This document shows, piece by piece, positions 1 through 7,878 of a stretch of DNA of 64,000 bases (its first letter is position 1; each line of letters starts with the position of its first letter). The DNA is taken from contig NZ_CP054918.1 of assembly GCF_013364195.1 (NCBI RefSeq), positions 6,561,001 to 6,625,000 on the forward strand, written 5' to 3'. A program made the position numbers and the translations under genes. This stretch comes from Streptomyces sp. NA04227. Its GTDB lineage: Bacteria > Actinomycetota > Actinomycetes > Streptomycetales > Streptomycetaceae. A model generated the notes under the pieces. It was not told the origin of the DNA and did not search any database. It saw only the letters and a program-made list of their open reading frames with translations.

Positions 1-722
1 AGCTCGCCGACCGGGCGGGAGTGCGCACCGCCCAGGTGACCTCGCCCGCGTTCGAGAGCACCCCGCTCACCAAGGTCGCGCTCAGCGGCGGCTCCTTCAT
101 CGGCCGGACCTCCGGCGAGGAACGCATGGACGTGGCGGCCGCCCAACTCGCCGCCGACGACCGGACGCTGGTCTACACGTACTACTCCGAACTCGACGGC
201 GCGGGCCACCGGTTCGGGGTGGACTCCGAGGCCTGGCGGGCCCAACTCCGCTACGTGGACGGGCTCGTACGACGGCTGGCCGAGCAACTGCCGCCGCGCA
301 GCGCCCTCTACGTCACCGCCGACCACGGCATGATCGACATCCCCTTCGACGAGCACCACCGTCTCGACTTCGACGAGGACTGGGAACTCAGCGCCGGAGT
401 CGCCCTGCTCGGCGGCGAGGGCCGGGCCCGGCACGTCTACGCGGTCCCCGGTGCCGAGGCCGACGTCCTCACCGTGTGGCGGGAAGTGCTCGGCGACCGG
501 TTCTGGATCGCGAGCCGTGAAGAGGCCATCGAGGCGGGCTGGTTCGGCCCCCGGATCGACGAGCGGGTGTACGGGCGGCTGGGCGATGTGATCGCCGCGG
601 CGCACGACGACGCCCTGATCATCGCCTCGCGCCTGGAACCGAAGGAGTCGGCGATGGTCGGCAACCATGGTTCGATGACAGCGACGGAACAACTCGTTCC
701 GCTCCTCGAAGTGCGCACCTGA
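1..722 (+). CDS. Alkaline phosphatase superfamily / nucleotide pyrophosphatase-type protein, 5' end outside window
   Basis: The reading frame is open from the window edge to a TGA at 720-722, so the N-terminus, with the expected nucleophile Thr/Ser, is missing. The visible ~240 residues match the C-terminal half of the type I phosphodiesterase/nucleotide pyrophosphatase fold. A conserved YTYYSELDGAGH stretch and an ADHGM motif supply Asp/His metal ligands of the two-zinc centre. Such proteins hydrolyse phosphodiester or phosphomonoester bonds; the substrate cannot be told from sequence. The thymidine kinase gene follows 55 bp later on the same strand and may be co-transcribed. Family assignment is secure, specificity is not. 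Confidence 0.85.
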   Translation, partial: LADRAGVRTAQVTSPAFESTPLTKVALSGGSFIGRTSGEERMDVAAAQLAADDRTLVYTYYSELDGAGHRFGVDSEAWRAQLRYVDGLVRRLAEQLPPRSALYVTADHGMIDIPFDEHHRLDFDEDWELSAGVALLGGEGRARHVYAVPGAEADVLTVWREVLGDRFWIASREEAIEAGWFGPRIDERVYGRLGDVIAAAHDDALIIASRLEPKESAMVGNHGSMTATEQLVPLLEVRT

Positions 723-777
723 CCCTCCCGCCTCCACCTCGCCTGCCCCCCCACGACGCGAAAGGCCGTCCTTCCCC

Positions 778-1428
778 ATGCCCGAGTTGGTGTTCTTCTC
801 CGGAACCATGGACTGCGGAAAGAGCACGCTCGCGCTGCAGATCGGCCACAACCGTTCGGCGCGCGGTCTGCGGGGCCTGATCTTCACGCGGGACGACCGG
901 GCCGGCGAGGGCAAGCTCTCCTCGCGCCTCGGTCTGGTCACCGACGCGATCGAGGCCGACGAGCGGATCGACCTGTACGCGCATGTGGTCGAGCATCTCT
1001 CGCGCGGCGGGCGCGCGGACTACGTCATCGTGGACGAGGCACAGTTCCTCGCTCCCGAGCAGATAGACCAGTTGGCGCGGATCGTCGACGAACTCGGCCT
1101 GGACGTCTTCGCGTTCGGTATCACGACGGACTTCCGCACCAAGCTCTTCCCCGGTTCGCAGCGGCTGATCGAACTCGCCGACCGCATCGAGACCCTCCAG
1201 GTGGAGACCCTCTGCTGGTGCGGAGCCCGGGCCACGCACAACGCCCGTACGGTCGGCGGGAAGATGGTCGTCGAAGGCGCCCAGGTCGTCGTCGGCGACG
1301 TCAACCAGGCGCTGGAGGAAGTCGGTTACGAGGTCCTGTGCCGACGTCACCACCGCAGCCGGATGACCAGTGCCACCGCACACGCCGCCGCGCTCTCGCC
1401 GGACGTACTCCCCGTCACCGAGTCCTGA
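778..1428 (+). CDS. tdk: Thymidine kinase
   Basis: The 216-aa product phosphorylates thymidine to dTMP with ATP in the cytosolic pyrimidine salvage pathway. It has the type II thymidine kinase layout: P-loop GTMDCGKST at residues 9-17, DEAQF (magnesium-binding Asp and catalytic Glu) at 86-90, and a zinc-binding lasso with CWC at 146-148 and C188/H191. Length is normal for bacterial TdK plus a short C-terminal tail. The ATG at 778 is preceded by a purine-rich GCGAAAGG. It lies downstream of the phosphatase gene. Confidence 0.96.
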   Translation: MPELVFFSGTMDCGKSTLALQIGHNRSARGLRGLIFTRDDRAGEGKLSSRLGLVTDAIEADERIDLYAHVVEHLSRGGRADYVIVDEAQFLAPEQIDQLARIVDELGLDVFAFGITTDFRTKLFPGSQRLIELADRIETLQVETLCWCGARATHNARTVGGKMVVEGAQVVVGDVNQALEEVGYEVLCRRHHRSRMTSATAHAAALSPDVLPVTES

Positions 1429-1543
1429 CCGCGCGCATGCGCCCCTGATCGTCGCCGCGTGGCAGAGGGGGTCGACGGGCCCGCCCGGCGGGGTGCAGCA
1501 TGGAAGGGAACCGGAGCGCAGTCGTTTCGCGGAGGTGACCGCG

Positions 1544-1594
1544 ATGGCTCTGCCCGTCCGTGCGCGGCCGGGGGCTCGTCATGCTCTTCCGTGA
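1544..1594 (+). CDS. Possible 16-codon leader ORF overlapping the next gene start
   Basis: An ATG at 1544 has a full GGAGG 8 bp upstream (1531-1535), the best ribosome site in this stretch. It encodes MALPVRARPGARHALP and stops at 1592-1594, 14 bp inside the phosphoribosyltransferase gene whose ATG at 1581 has only a weak G-rich site. This arrangement would suit translational coupling. No homology is recognisable and the ORF may simply be fortuitous. Confidence 0.3.
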   Translation: MALPVRARPGARHALP

Positions 1595-2378
1595 CCGCGT
1601 CGAGGCCGGACGTCGTCTGGCCGCGGACCTCGGCCACCTGCGCGGGGCTCCGGTCGTGGTGCTCGGTCTGCCCCGGGGCGGTGTCCCGGTGGCACTGGAG
1701 GCGGCACGGGTACTGAAGGCCCCGCTGGACGTGTGCATGGTGCGCAAACTGGGTGTGCCCACCCAGCCCGAGCTGGGCATGGGAGCGATCGGCGAGGACG
1801 GCACCCGCGTCCTCAACAGCCGGGTACTCGCGGCCACCGGAGTCTCCGAGGCGGAGGTTGCCGCCGCCGAGACCCGCGAACGGGCCGTACTGGAGCGCCG
1901 CGCCGCGCTGTACCGCGGCGACCGCCCGCCGGTCGAGCTCGCGGGGCGGGTCGTGGTGGTCGTCGACGACGGGGTGGCGACCGGTTCCACCGCGCGCGTC
2001 GCCTGCCAGGTGGTACGGGCCCGGGGCGCGGAGCGTGTCGTGGTCGCCGTTCCCGTGGCACCGCAGGGCTGGACACAGACGCTGGGTGACGCGGCCGACG
2101 AGTACGTCTGCCCGCACACCCCGCCCGGCTTCTTCTCGGTCGGACAGTTCTACGACGACTTCGCCCAGACCGAGGACGCGGATGTGGTCGCCTGCCTGGA
2201 CCGGGCTGCCGAGGAACTGCGCGGGGGCAGTGGGCCACGCGGGGGCGGGGAACGGTCGACGGGTGAGGAACCGCGTACAAATGCGGATGCGGATGGGGAT
2301 GCGGGTACGGGCACGGGGCGGGACGGTGGTTCGCCCAGGGGAACCGTGCGGAGGGCCGGGCCGTGGACAGCGAGCTGA
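1581..2378 (+). CDS. Phosphoribosyltransferase family protein
   Basis: The 265-aa product has a PRTase fold: the PRPP-binding signature VVVVDDGVATGSTA lies near residue 128, and an N-terminal segment has LPRGGVPVA. This subtype occurs in actinobacteria as stand-alone proteins often next to dienelactone-hydrolase-like genes, as here. After about residue 215 the sequence turns into a low-complexity tail (ADADGDAGTGTG) with no fold. The ATG at 1581 is preferred; an in-frame GTG at 1560 would add seven residues. The 3' end overlaps the next gene by 16 bp, so the two are probably co-translated. The base or nucleotide substrate is unknown. Confidence 0.85.
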   Translation: MLFRDRVEAGRRLAADLGHLRGAPVVVLGLPRGGVPVALEAARVLKAPLDVCMVRKLGVPTQPELGMGAIGEDGTRVLNSRVLAATGVSEAEVAAAETRERAVLERRAALYRGDRPPVELAGRVVVVVDDGVATGSTARVACQVVRARGAERVVVAVPVAPQGWTQTLGDAADEYVCPHTPPGFFSVGQFYDDFAQTEDADVVACLDRAAEELRGGSGPRGGGERSTGEEPRTNADADGDAGTGTGRDGGSPRGTVRRAGPWTAS

Positions 2379-3019
2379 GCTTCGCCGTCGGTGAGGTGCG
2401 ACTGGAGGGCACGCTCTCCGTTCCCCAACATGCCTGCGGCATCGTCCTGTTCGCCCACGGGAGCGGCAGCGGGCGGCACAGCCCCCGCAACCGGTACGTC
2501 GCCGCCGGACTCAACCGGGCCGGGCTCGCGACGCTGCTCTTCGACCTGCTCACCCGCGAGGAGGAGTCCGACCGTGCCAACGTCTTCGCGGTGCCGTTGC
2601 TCGCCGAGCGCCTGGCGGCCGCGGCCGGGTGGCTGCGCGGCCGGGCCGAAACCGAGCGGCTGCCGTACGGGTTCTTCGGCGCGAGCACCGGTGCGGCCGC
2701 CGCGCTCGCCGCTGCCGCCCGGGCGGACAGCGAAGCCGTCGCCGTGGTGAGCAGGGGCGGGAGGCCGGACTTGGCCGAGGCCGCTCTGGAGTCGGTCACC
2801 GCGCCGACCCTGTTGATCGTCGGCGGTGACGATGGTGTGGTGCTCGGCCTCAACGAGCAGGCACAAACCCGCCTGGGCAACTGCCCCAGCGAACTCGCCG
2901 TCGTCCCCGGGGCGACCCATCTCTTCGAGGAACCGGGCGCTTTGGAAGCGGTGGTGGACCTCGCCCGCGACTGGTTCCTGCGGTACTTCCCGCCGCCCGA
3001 GCCCGGGCCCGCCGCCTGA
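2363..3019 (+). CDS. Alpha/beta hydrolase, dienelactone-hydrolase-like
   Basis: The 218-aa product starts at GTG 2363 inside the end of the phosphoribosyltransferase gene. It shows an oxyanion-type FAHGSGSGRHSPRN stretch near residue 30, a nucleophile elbow GASTG near residue 108, an Asp region (IVGGDDGVV) and a late His in GATHLFEE. This is a complete Ser-Asp-His hydrolase framework with no signal peptide. Fusions and neighbours of this family with phosphoribosyltransferases are common in actinobacteria, so a shared unknown pathway is likely. The substrate cannot be named. Confidence 0.85.
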   Translation: MDSELSFAVGEVRLEGTLSVPQHACGIVLFAHGSGSGRHSPRNRYVAAGLNRAGLATLLFDLLTREEESDRANVFAVPLLAERLAAAAGWLRGRAETERLPYGFFGASTGAAAALAAAARADSEAVAVVSRGGRPDLAEAALESVTAPTLLIVGGDDGVVLGLNEQAQTRLGNCPSELAVVPGATHLFEEPGALEAVVDLARDWFLRYFPPPEPGPAA

Positions 3020-3184
3020 CCATCGCGCCCGCTTTGGTCCCCTGCCACCACGGCTCTGAACAGCCGAGGACCGAAGTGCCGTGGCCCACAAGAGGTTTGG
3101 CGGTCATCGGCGACTTTGCCAACTGGTGCACGCAACACCGGAATTCCCATGGCGCACGGCGACCCGGGCGTCAAGAATCACCGG

Positions 3185-3733
3185 ATGCACGAGATGCGTG
3201 AGAGGCATGAAGTGAGGCTGTCCGACGGGGTGGTGGCCCTGTCCCCGCTGCGCATGGACGATCTGGACGCGCACCTGGCGGGGGAGGACGAACTCCTCGT
3301 CCGGTGGCTCAGCGGCGGCCCGAGTACGCGTGAGAAGGCCGAAGCGTACTTCCGGCTCTGCCTGGAGCAGTGGGAGTCCGAGGGTTCTCTCCGCGCGTTC
3401 GGGGTCCGGGCCGGGACCGAGGGCGTGCTCGCGGGGACCATCGATCTCCGGTTCGGGGTGGAGGGTCTCGCCCCGGGCCAGGTGAACGTCGCCTACGGCC
3501 TCTACCCGTCCTGGCGGGGCCGGGGCCTCGCCACCCGCGCGGTGCTGCTGGCGTCCCGGTACGCCGGGACCGCGGGCGGGAAGCAGGCGGTGATCCGGGT
3601 GGAACCGGAGAACCTGGCCTCCGCCGCAGTCGCCCGGCGGGCGGGATTCACCCCGGGCGGGCGGACGTTCGGCAAGGACGGCACGGTGCTGGACTGGTAC
3701 ACCCTGGATCTGCACGAGCCCATGGTGGAGTGA
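3185..3733 (+). CDS. GNAT family N-acetyltransferase
   Basis: The ~182-aa product has the RimJ/RimL-like GNAT layout, with an acetyl-CoA pyrophosphate loop YPSWRGRGLATRA and a following NLASAAVARRAGF helix typical of C-terminal GNAT motifs. It transfers acetyl from acetyl-CoA to an amine of an unknown acceptor. The start is uncertain: ATG 3185, ATG 3194 and GTG 3212 (with GAGAGG six bases upstream) are all in frame, and upstream codons lack conserved sequence. It is followed by a 276-bp convergent gap with no gene. Confidence 0.85.
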   Translation: MHEMRERHEVRLSDGVVALSPLRMDDLDAHLAGEDELLVRWLSGGPSTREKAEAYFRLCLEQWESEGSLRAFGVRAGTEGVLAGTIDLRFGVEGLAPGQVNVAYGLYPSWRGRGLATRAVLLASRYAGTAGGKQAVIRVEPENLASAAVARRAGFTPGGRTFGKDGTVLDWYTLDLHEPMVE

Positions 3734-4009
3734 CGGGGGAGGGGCTGTGTTCGGGGCGAGACCGTACCGGGAGGGGAGAGGAGGGGCCGGGCCGGTCGGT
3801 ACGGGACTTGGCCCCGCACCGACCCGAGGCTGCCCCGCTCGGGCGGCACCGTGACGGGCCTCGTCTCCGCCGCCAAAGCTTCCGTCACACCCTTCGCGAC
3901 CCCCGTCTGCGACCCCTCCGCGATCCTCTCTGCGACATCGTTCGCGGCAACCGCCTGCGCGCCCCGCTGCACGCGTCGCACCGTCAACTCCCGCCCCCGG
4001 GCAGCTGTT

Positions 4010-4837
4010 TCAGCCCGAACGGTGCCGGTGGGCCGAACGGATCAGGGTGAAGAGGGCACCCTCGGGGTCCGCCGCCGTGAGCATCCGGCCGTGGGCCCCG
4101 TCCTCGGGCGGGTGCAGGACGTGGCCGCCGAGTTCGTCGACCCGCTCGGCGGCGAGCTCGGGGTCGTCCACCTCGAAGAAGGTCATCCAGTGGGCCCCGC
4201 GATCGCGGGGCAGCGACTGGCCGACACCGTGCATGGAGGCCACCGGCCGCCCGGCCAGGCGCAGGGTCAGATAGTCGAAGTCGGCGGAGATCTCCGCCTC
4301 CGTCTCGGCCTCGTAGCCGAAGATCGCCTGGTAGAACTTGACGACGCTCTCGGTCTCCCGGGTGACCAGCTCGTTCCAGGCCGGTGCGCCCGCGACGCCG
4401 CTGACCGCCGTGCCGAGACCCTCGGCAGGCTGCCAGATACCGAAGACGGCGCCCGCGGTGTCCGAGGCGATGGCGAGCCGGCCCGCCTCACCGGCGTCCA
4501 GCGGTCCCACTCCGACGGTGCCTCCACAGAGCCGAATGGTTTCGGCGGTGCGGTCCGTGTCCTCGGTCGCGAGGTACGGCGTCCAGGCGACCGGCAGGTG
4601 CCTTTCCGGCGGCAGCTGCCCGATGCCCGCTACGTCCTTGCCGTCGAGCAGCGCCCGCGCGTACGGGCCGAGTTGCTCGGGGCCCGGTTCGAACTCCCAG
4701 CCGAAGAGGGAACCGTAGAAGTTCTGAATTCCGGCGAGGTCGTGGACCATCAGGCTCACCCAGCATGGCTCGCCGGACAAGCGGGGTGGTGCCCCGTCGC
4801 GGGTTCGCGGTGTCGTCGGCTGCTGTGCCTCGCTCAT
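4010..4837 (-). CDS. Two-domain VOC (glyoxalase/bleomycin-resistance fold) protein
   Basis: The 275-aa product has two tandem VOC half-repeats. The first begins near PCWVSLMVHDLAGIQNFYGSLFGWEF and the second near PAWNELVTRETESVVKFYQAIFGYEA. Each holds the conserved aromatic and Gly positions of this superfamily. Related actinobacterial proteins are annotated as hydroxylases or glyoxalases without proven substrate. The start at 4837 is chosen because AGGAGAG lies six bases upstream; a longer frame reaching 4879 lacks a better site. The gene is divergent from the sulfurtransferase gene across a 348-bp gap. Confidence 0.85.
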   Translation of the reverse strand: MSEAQQPTTPRTRDGAPPRLSGEPCWVSLMVHDLAGIQNFYGSLFGWEFEPGPEQLGPYARALLDGKDVAGIGQLPPERHLPVAWTPYLATEDTDRTAETIRLCGGTVGVGPLDAGEAGRLAIASDTAGAVFGIWQPAEGLGTAVSGVAGAPAWNELVTRETESVVKFYQAIFGYEAETEAEISADFDYLTLRLAGRPVASMHGVGQSLPRDRGAHWMTFFEVDDPELAAERVDELGGHVLHPPEDGAHGRMLTAADPEGALFTLIRSAHRHRSG

Positions 4838-5080
4838 CGTCACTCTCCTCTTGCCCCCTCCGGGGCCGTCACCGTCCACCGTGCCCCCGCGCCGACGCCC
4901 GTGCCAGCAGTCGCGTACCCGTCCGGCCGGGCATCACCGCCTGACGGCCGGTACGGCACCTCGGCGAGGACATCGGTTCCCTGCGATACGGGCACGCCGC
5001 ACCGCGCCCCGCGTGGGAGCCCTGCCCCGCGGACGACTCCGGTGCGTGTCCGGCCGCTTGCTGAATGGCGTCGATCAGTT

Positions 5081-5113
5081 GTACACCGTGTGCCCTCGCC
5101 CGTACACCCTGTG
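5081..5113. promoter_or_regulatory. 12-bp direct repeat in the divergent VOC/sulfurtransferase gap
   Basis: GTACACCGTGTG (5081-5092) recurs as GTACACCCTGTG (5102-5113), one mismatch, exactly 21 bp apart. They sit 70-105 bp before the sulfurtransferase start in the 348-bp gene-free gap 4838-5185. Two same-face half-sites two helical turns apart fit an activator or repressor site. No other feature is evident in that gap. Confidence 0.4.
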
Positions 5114-5185
5114 GCATTGCGCGTTGATGTGCACGGATTGACCGGGGTGCCCGCGACCGGCCCGGGTGTGGGCGAGGATGTGGGC

Positions 5186-6016
5186 ATGACTTCCCTGATC
5201 TCCGCCTCGGCACTGGCCGAAGAACTCGCCGGTGCCCGTCCGCCGGTACTCCTCGACGTCCGTTTCCAGCCCATGGGCGGCGAGAATCAGCAGCAGGCCT
5301 ACCTGGCAGGCCACCTCCCCGGAGCCCTCTTCGTCGACCTCGACGCCGAACTGGCTGCCACGCCCGGAGCAGCCGGACGCCACCCGCTGCCCGACACCGA
5401 ACTCTTCGGCGCCGCGATGCGGCGGGCAGGAGTCTCGGCCGGGTCCTCGGTCGTCGTCTACGACGGCGGTCTCGGCTGGGGCGCGGCCCGCGCCTGGTGG
5501 CTGCTGCGCTGGGCCGGACACACCGCGGTACGCGTCCTCGACGGGGGCCTCGCGGCCTGGCAGGGGCCCCTGGAGAGCGGCGCCGTGACCGCGGAAGCCG
5601 GTGACTTCGTGCCCGCTCCCGGCGCGATGCCCGTCCTGGACGCCGACGCGGCGGCGAAGCTCGCCAGGGACGGGCTGCTGCTCGACGCCCGCGCCGCCGA
5701 GCGCTACCGCGGCGAAGTGGAGCCCATCGACCGCGTCGGCGGCCACATCCCGGGCGCGGTCTCGGCCCCGACCGCCGACAACGTCGGCCCCGACGGCCTG
5801 CTGCGGCCCGCCGCCGAACTCACCGCCCGCTTCGCCGAATTGGGCGCCACTCGGGCCGAGCGGGTCGGGACCTACTGCGGTTCGGGCGTCTCGGCCGCCC
5901 AGCAGGTGCTCGCCCTGGAGGTGGCCGGTATCGAGTCCGCTCTGTATGTGGGTTCGTGGTCGGAGTGGTCCTCGGACACGTCCCGGCCTGTGGCCATCGG
6001 GGCCGAGCGCGGTTGA
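5186..6016 (+). CDS. Sulfurtransferase with two rhodanese domains
   Basis: The 276-aa product has an inactive N-terminal rhodanese domain (about residues 15-125) and a catalytic C-terminal domain (about 145-270). The active loop YCGSGVSA places the persulfide cysteine near residue 230. CGSGV-type loops are typical of 3-mercaptopyruvate sulfurtransferases, whereas thiosulfate enzymes usually have CRKGV, so the former is favoured. It moves sulfane sulfur to thiols or cyanide in the cytosol. The ATG at 5186 follows a modest GCGAGG site. The gene-free repeat region lies immediately downstream. Confidence 0.9.
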   Translation: MTSLISASALAEELAGARPPVLLDVRFQPMGGENQQQAYLAGHLPGALFVDLDAELAATPGAAGRHPLPDTELFGAAMRRAGVSAGSSVVVYDGGLGWGAARAWWLLRWAGHTAVRVLDGGLAAWQGPLESGAVTAEAGDFVPAPGAMPVLDADAAAKLARDGLLLDARAAERYRGEVEPIDRVGGHIPGAVSAPTADNVGPDGLLRPAAELTARFAELGATRAERVGTYCGSGVSAAQQVLALEVAGIESALYVGSWSEWSSDTSRPVAIGAERG

Positions 6017-6066
6017 GGGGTCGGGGCTGATCGGGACGGTCTGTGACGAGCGATCCGTAGCGTCTG

Positions 6067-6102
6067 CGTCGGTCCGTGCGGTCCGTCCGGTCTGTGCGGT
6101 CC
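6067..6102. repeat. Short 9-bp tandem repeat (four units)
   Basis: Four consecutive 9-mers, CGTCGGTCC, GTGCGGTCC, GTCCGGTCT and GTGCGGTCC, run head to tail about 50 bp after the sulfurtransferase stop. They form the left shoulder of the larger repeat-rich gap that extends to 6,828. No function can be assigned. Confidence 0.5.
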
Positions 6103-6230
6103 ATGCCGCGTCGTTGTGGACCGGGCCCGATCGGGATGGTCGGTACGGGGCGCCCGCCGTGGGGCGAGGGAGCATGCGGACCGTCGCGGTGCTCGTCCCA
6201 TGGCGTTGGGCTGCCGTTGGGCAAGTCAAT

Positions 6231-6640
6231 GTGGATCCGCGTGTACCGGTGTCAGTCAATGTGGATCCATATGGATCCACATTGACTGACATGGACCAAA
6301 GTGGATTGCTATGGACTCGTGTGGACCCATGTAGGCCTGTATGGACTGAACGTAGAGAGTGTTGATCAATGCAAACGGTCTCGGGGCAGTCCAAGCGATG
6401 TCGGCGGTGTAGGTGAACCTAGATCAATGTGATCCAGTGTTGACAGCATGGATCAGTGCGGACGGTGCGGCGGGACCTGGATCAACGTGTACCGGTGTGC
6501 ATGTAACTGGATCAACGTGTACTGGTATGGACGGAACTGGATCAACATGGACCAGTGTGTGCAGATCTAGATCAACGTAGAGCGCAGCGGGCAAGGCTGG
6601 ATCAGTACGGACAAGACTGGATCAGTGTGGAGCGACATTG
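6231..6640. repeat. Helically phased 10-bp degenerate repeat array
   Basis: This noncoding tract, visibly richer in A and T than its surroundings, is built from decamers with the core TGGATC, TGGACY or TGTACY. In 6231-6370 the core recurs every 10 bp (6232, 6262, 6272, 6292, 6302, 6312, 6322, 6342). In 6420-6640 it recurs at 6420, 6430, 6449, 6478, then 6508, 6538, 6568 and 6598 as 30-bp higher-order units beginning TGGATCAACG, each made of three decamers, then as 20-bp units at 6598 and 6618. A 10-bp period puts all cores on one DNA face and is incompatible with coding. No cas genes, transposase or tRNA are nearby. It occupies most of the 812-bp gap between the sulfurtransferase and sepH. 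Confidence 0.8.
6250..6291. repeat. 42-bp perfect palindrome inside the decamer array
   Basis: Positions 6250-6291 equal their own reverse complement with no spacer. The left arm reads TCAGTCAATGTGGATCCA from 6252 and the centre is CATATG. The motif AGTCAATGTGGATCC of the left arm also occurs once more at 6224-6238, 30 bp upstream. It could extrude as a cruciform or be a high-affinity site for a dimeric protein. Confidence 0.9.
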
Positions 6641-6642
6641 AT

Positions 6643-6674
6643 TTGAGGGTGCACCTGACGGGATGCACCCTCAA
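6643..6674. terminator. Hairpin, probable sepH terminator
   Basis: TTGAGGGTGCA at 6643-6653 and TGCACCCTCAA at 6664-6674 form a perfect 11-bp stem with a 10-nt loop, about 155 nt past the sepH stop in the direction of sepH transcription. No U-run is visible, as is usual in Streptomyces. It also marks the right edge of the decamer array. Confidence 0.5.
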
Positions 6675-6828
6675 TCACGCTCAATCATGTAGCGGCTCAT
6701 CGCTCGCAGCTCATCGCTAGCGCAGCACGACGACGGACAGAGCGCGACCGAACATCCCGTCCAAGCCGCGCCCCGCCACTCCTGACCGCTGTTCCAGCAG
6801 TCCAGCTGTCCGAGCTGCTCCCTATTCC

Positions 6829-7878
6829 TTATTCCTTCTTGCGCCGCGTACCGAAGACGATCTCGTCCCAACTCGGCACAGCGGCACGGCGTCCCGGCCG
6901 TACGCCGTCCGCCTCCGCCTGCCGGTCAGTGGAGCCGACGAGACGGTCGCGGTGGCTGGCCACGGCGCGAGGCATGAGCACGTCCGCGTAGGCGGCACCG
7001 GCGGACGCGGCGCTGGCGGGCGGCTCTTCCGCCTCGGGCTCCGCCTCGACCGAGGTCTCCTCGGCGGTGCGCTCGACGGGACCGGCGGCAGGGCGCTCCG
7101 GTACGACCAGGTCGCCACGGAAACTCGGCACTGCCTCGAGGAGGCTGGTGAGCGAGTCACGGCCCGAGTCCGCGGCGGCGGCCACCACCGGTGCCTCCTC
7201 GGGCTCCGGCGCGGGAGTCGAGGGCTGCGGGCGCTCGGCGGCGCGGTCCCGGGGGAGCCGGGCGATGCGCGGGACGAACGGGAAGCTCGGCTCCGGCTCG
7301 GCGATGTCGTCGGACTCGCCGATCAGCGAGCGCGCCTCGTCGTCCACGGCCTGGACGAGCCGCCGGGGCGGGTCGTACGTCCAGCTCGCGGTGTGGCCCT
7401 CACCGGCCACCCGATAGACGAGGCAGACCTCCCAGGTGCCGTCGTCGCGGCGCCAGGAGTCCCACTGCGCGGTGTCCTTGTCGGCGCCGCGCAGCATCAG
7501 TCGCTCCTGCACCGCCTCGCCGAGCTGGGGGCCGGTGTTCTCGCCGGGCCTGCGGACCGGGGTCTTGCGGGCGCGCTCCGCCATGAAGGCGCGCTCGGCG
7601 AGCACGGGGCCCTCGAAGCGGCGCACCCGGTCGACCGGGATGCCCGCGAGCTGTGCGACCTCTTCCGCGGTGGCGCCTGCTCGTATACGCGCCTGGATGT
7701 CGCGCGGGCGGAGATGGCTCTCCACCTCGATCTCGATCTGCCCGAGGCGCGGACGGTCGCCGCGCACGGCGGCGCGGAGACGTTCGTCGATCGGAAGCGT
7801 GTACTCCGTGCTGTCCGCAGCCTTGAGCACCAGTCGTGTGCCGTCGTTTGAGACGGCCACGACACGCAGTTCGGGCAT
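6829..7878 (-). CDS. sepH: Septation protein SepH
   Basis: The 349-aa product has the conserved N-terminal DUF3071 domain (about 1-175) containing a helix-turn-helix near residues 58-90 (DIQARIRAGATAEEVAQLAG), a variable Pro/Glu-rich middle, and the short conserved C-terminal motif PSWDEIVFG before a basic end. SepH promotes FtsZ ring assembly during sporulation and vegetative septation in Streptomyces. Start 7878 is chosen over upstream starts because GGGAGG precedes it and homologues begin MPELRVV. The 717-bp upstream gap gives room for a dedicated promoter. Confidence 0.95.
   Translation of the reverse strand: MPELRVVAVSNDGTRLVLKAADSTEYTLPIDERLRAAVRGDRPRLGQIEIEVESHLRPRDIQARIRAGATAEEVAQLAGIPVDRVRRFEGPVLAERAFMAERARKTPVRRPGENTGPQLGEAVQERLMLRGADKDTAQWDSWRRDDGTWEVCLVYRVAGEGHTASWTYDPPRRLVQAVDDEARSLIGESDDIAEPEPSFPFVPRIARLPRDRAAERPQPSTPAPEPEEAPVVAAAADSGRDSLTSLLEAVPSFRGDLVVPERPAAGPVERTAEETSVEAEPEAEEPPASAASAGAAYADVLMPRAVASHRDRLVGSTDRQAEADGVRPGRRAAVPSWDEIVFGTRRKKE

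Noticed and set aside
3851..5185. Long N-terminal extension of the sulfurtransferase frame
   Set aside because: The extension runs antisense through the VOC gene and the divergent gap; homologous protein begins at MTSLIS, position 5186.
6420..6640. CRISPR-like regular repeats
   Set aside because: Units are 30 or 20 bp with no unique spacers, the internal period is 10 bp, and no cas genes are present.
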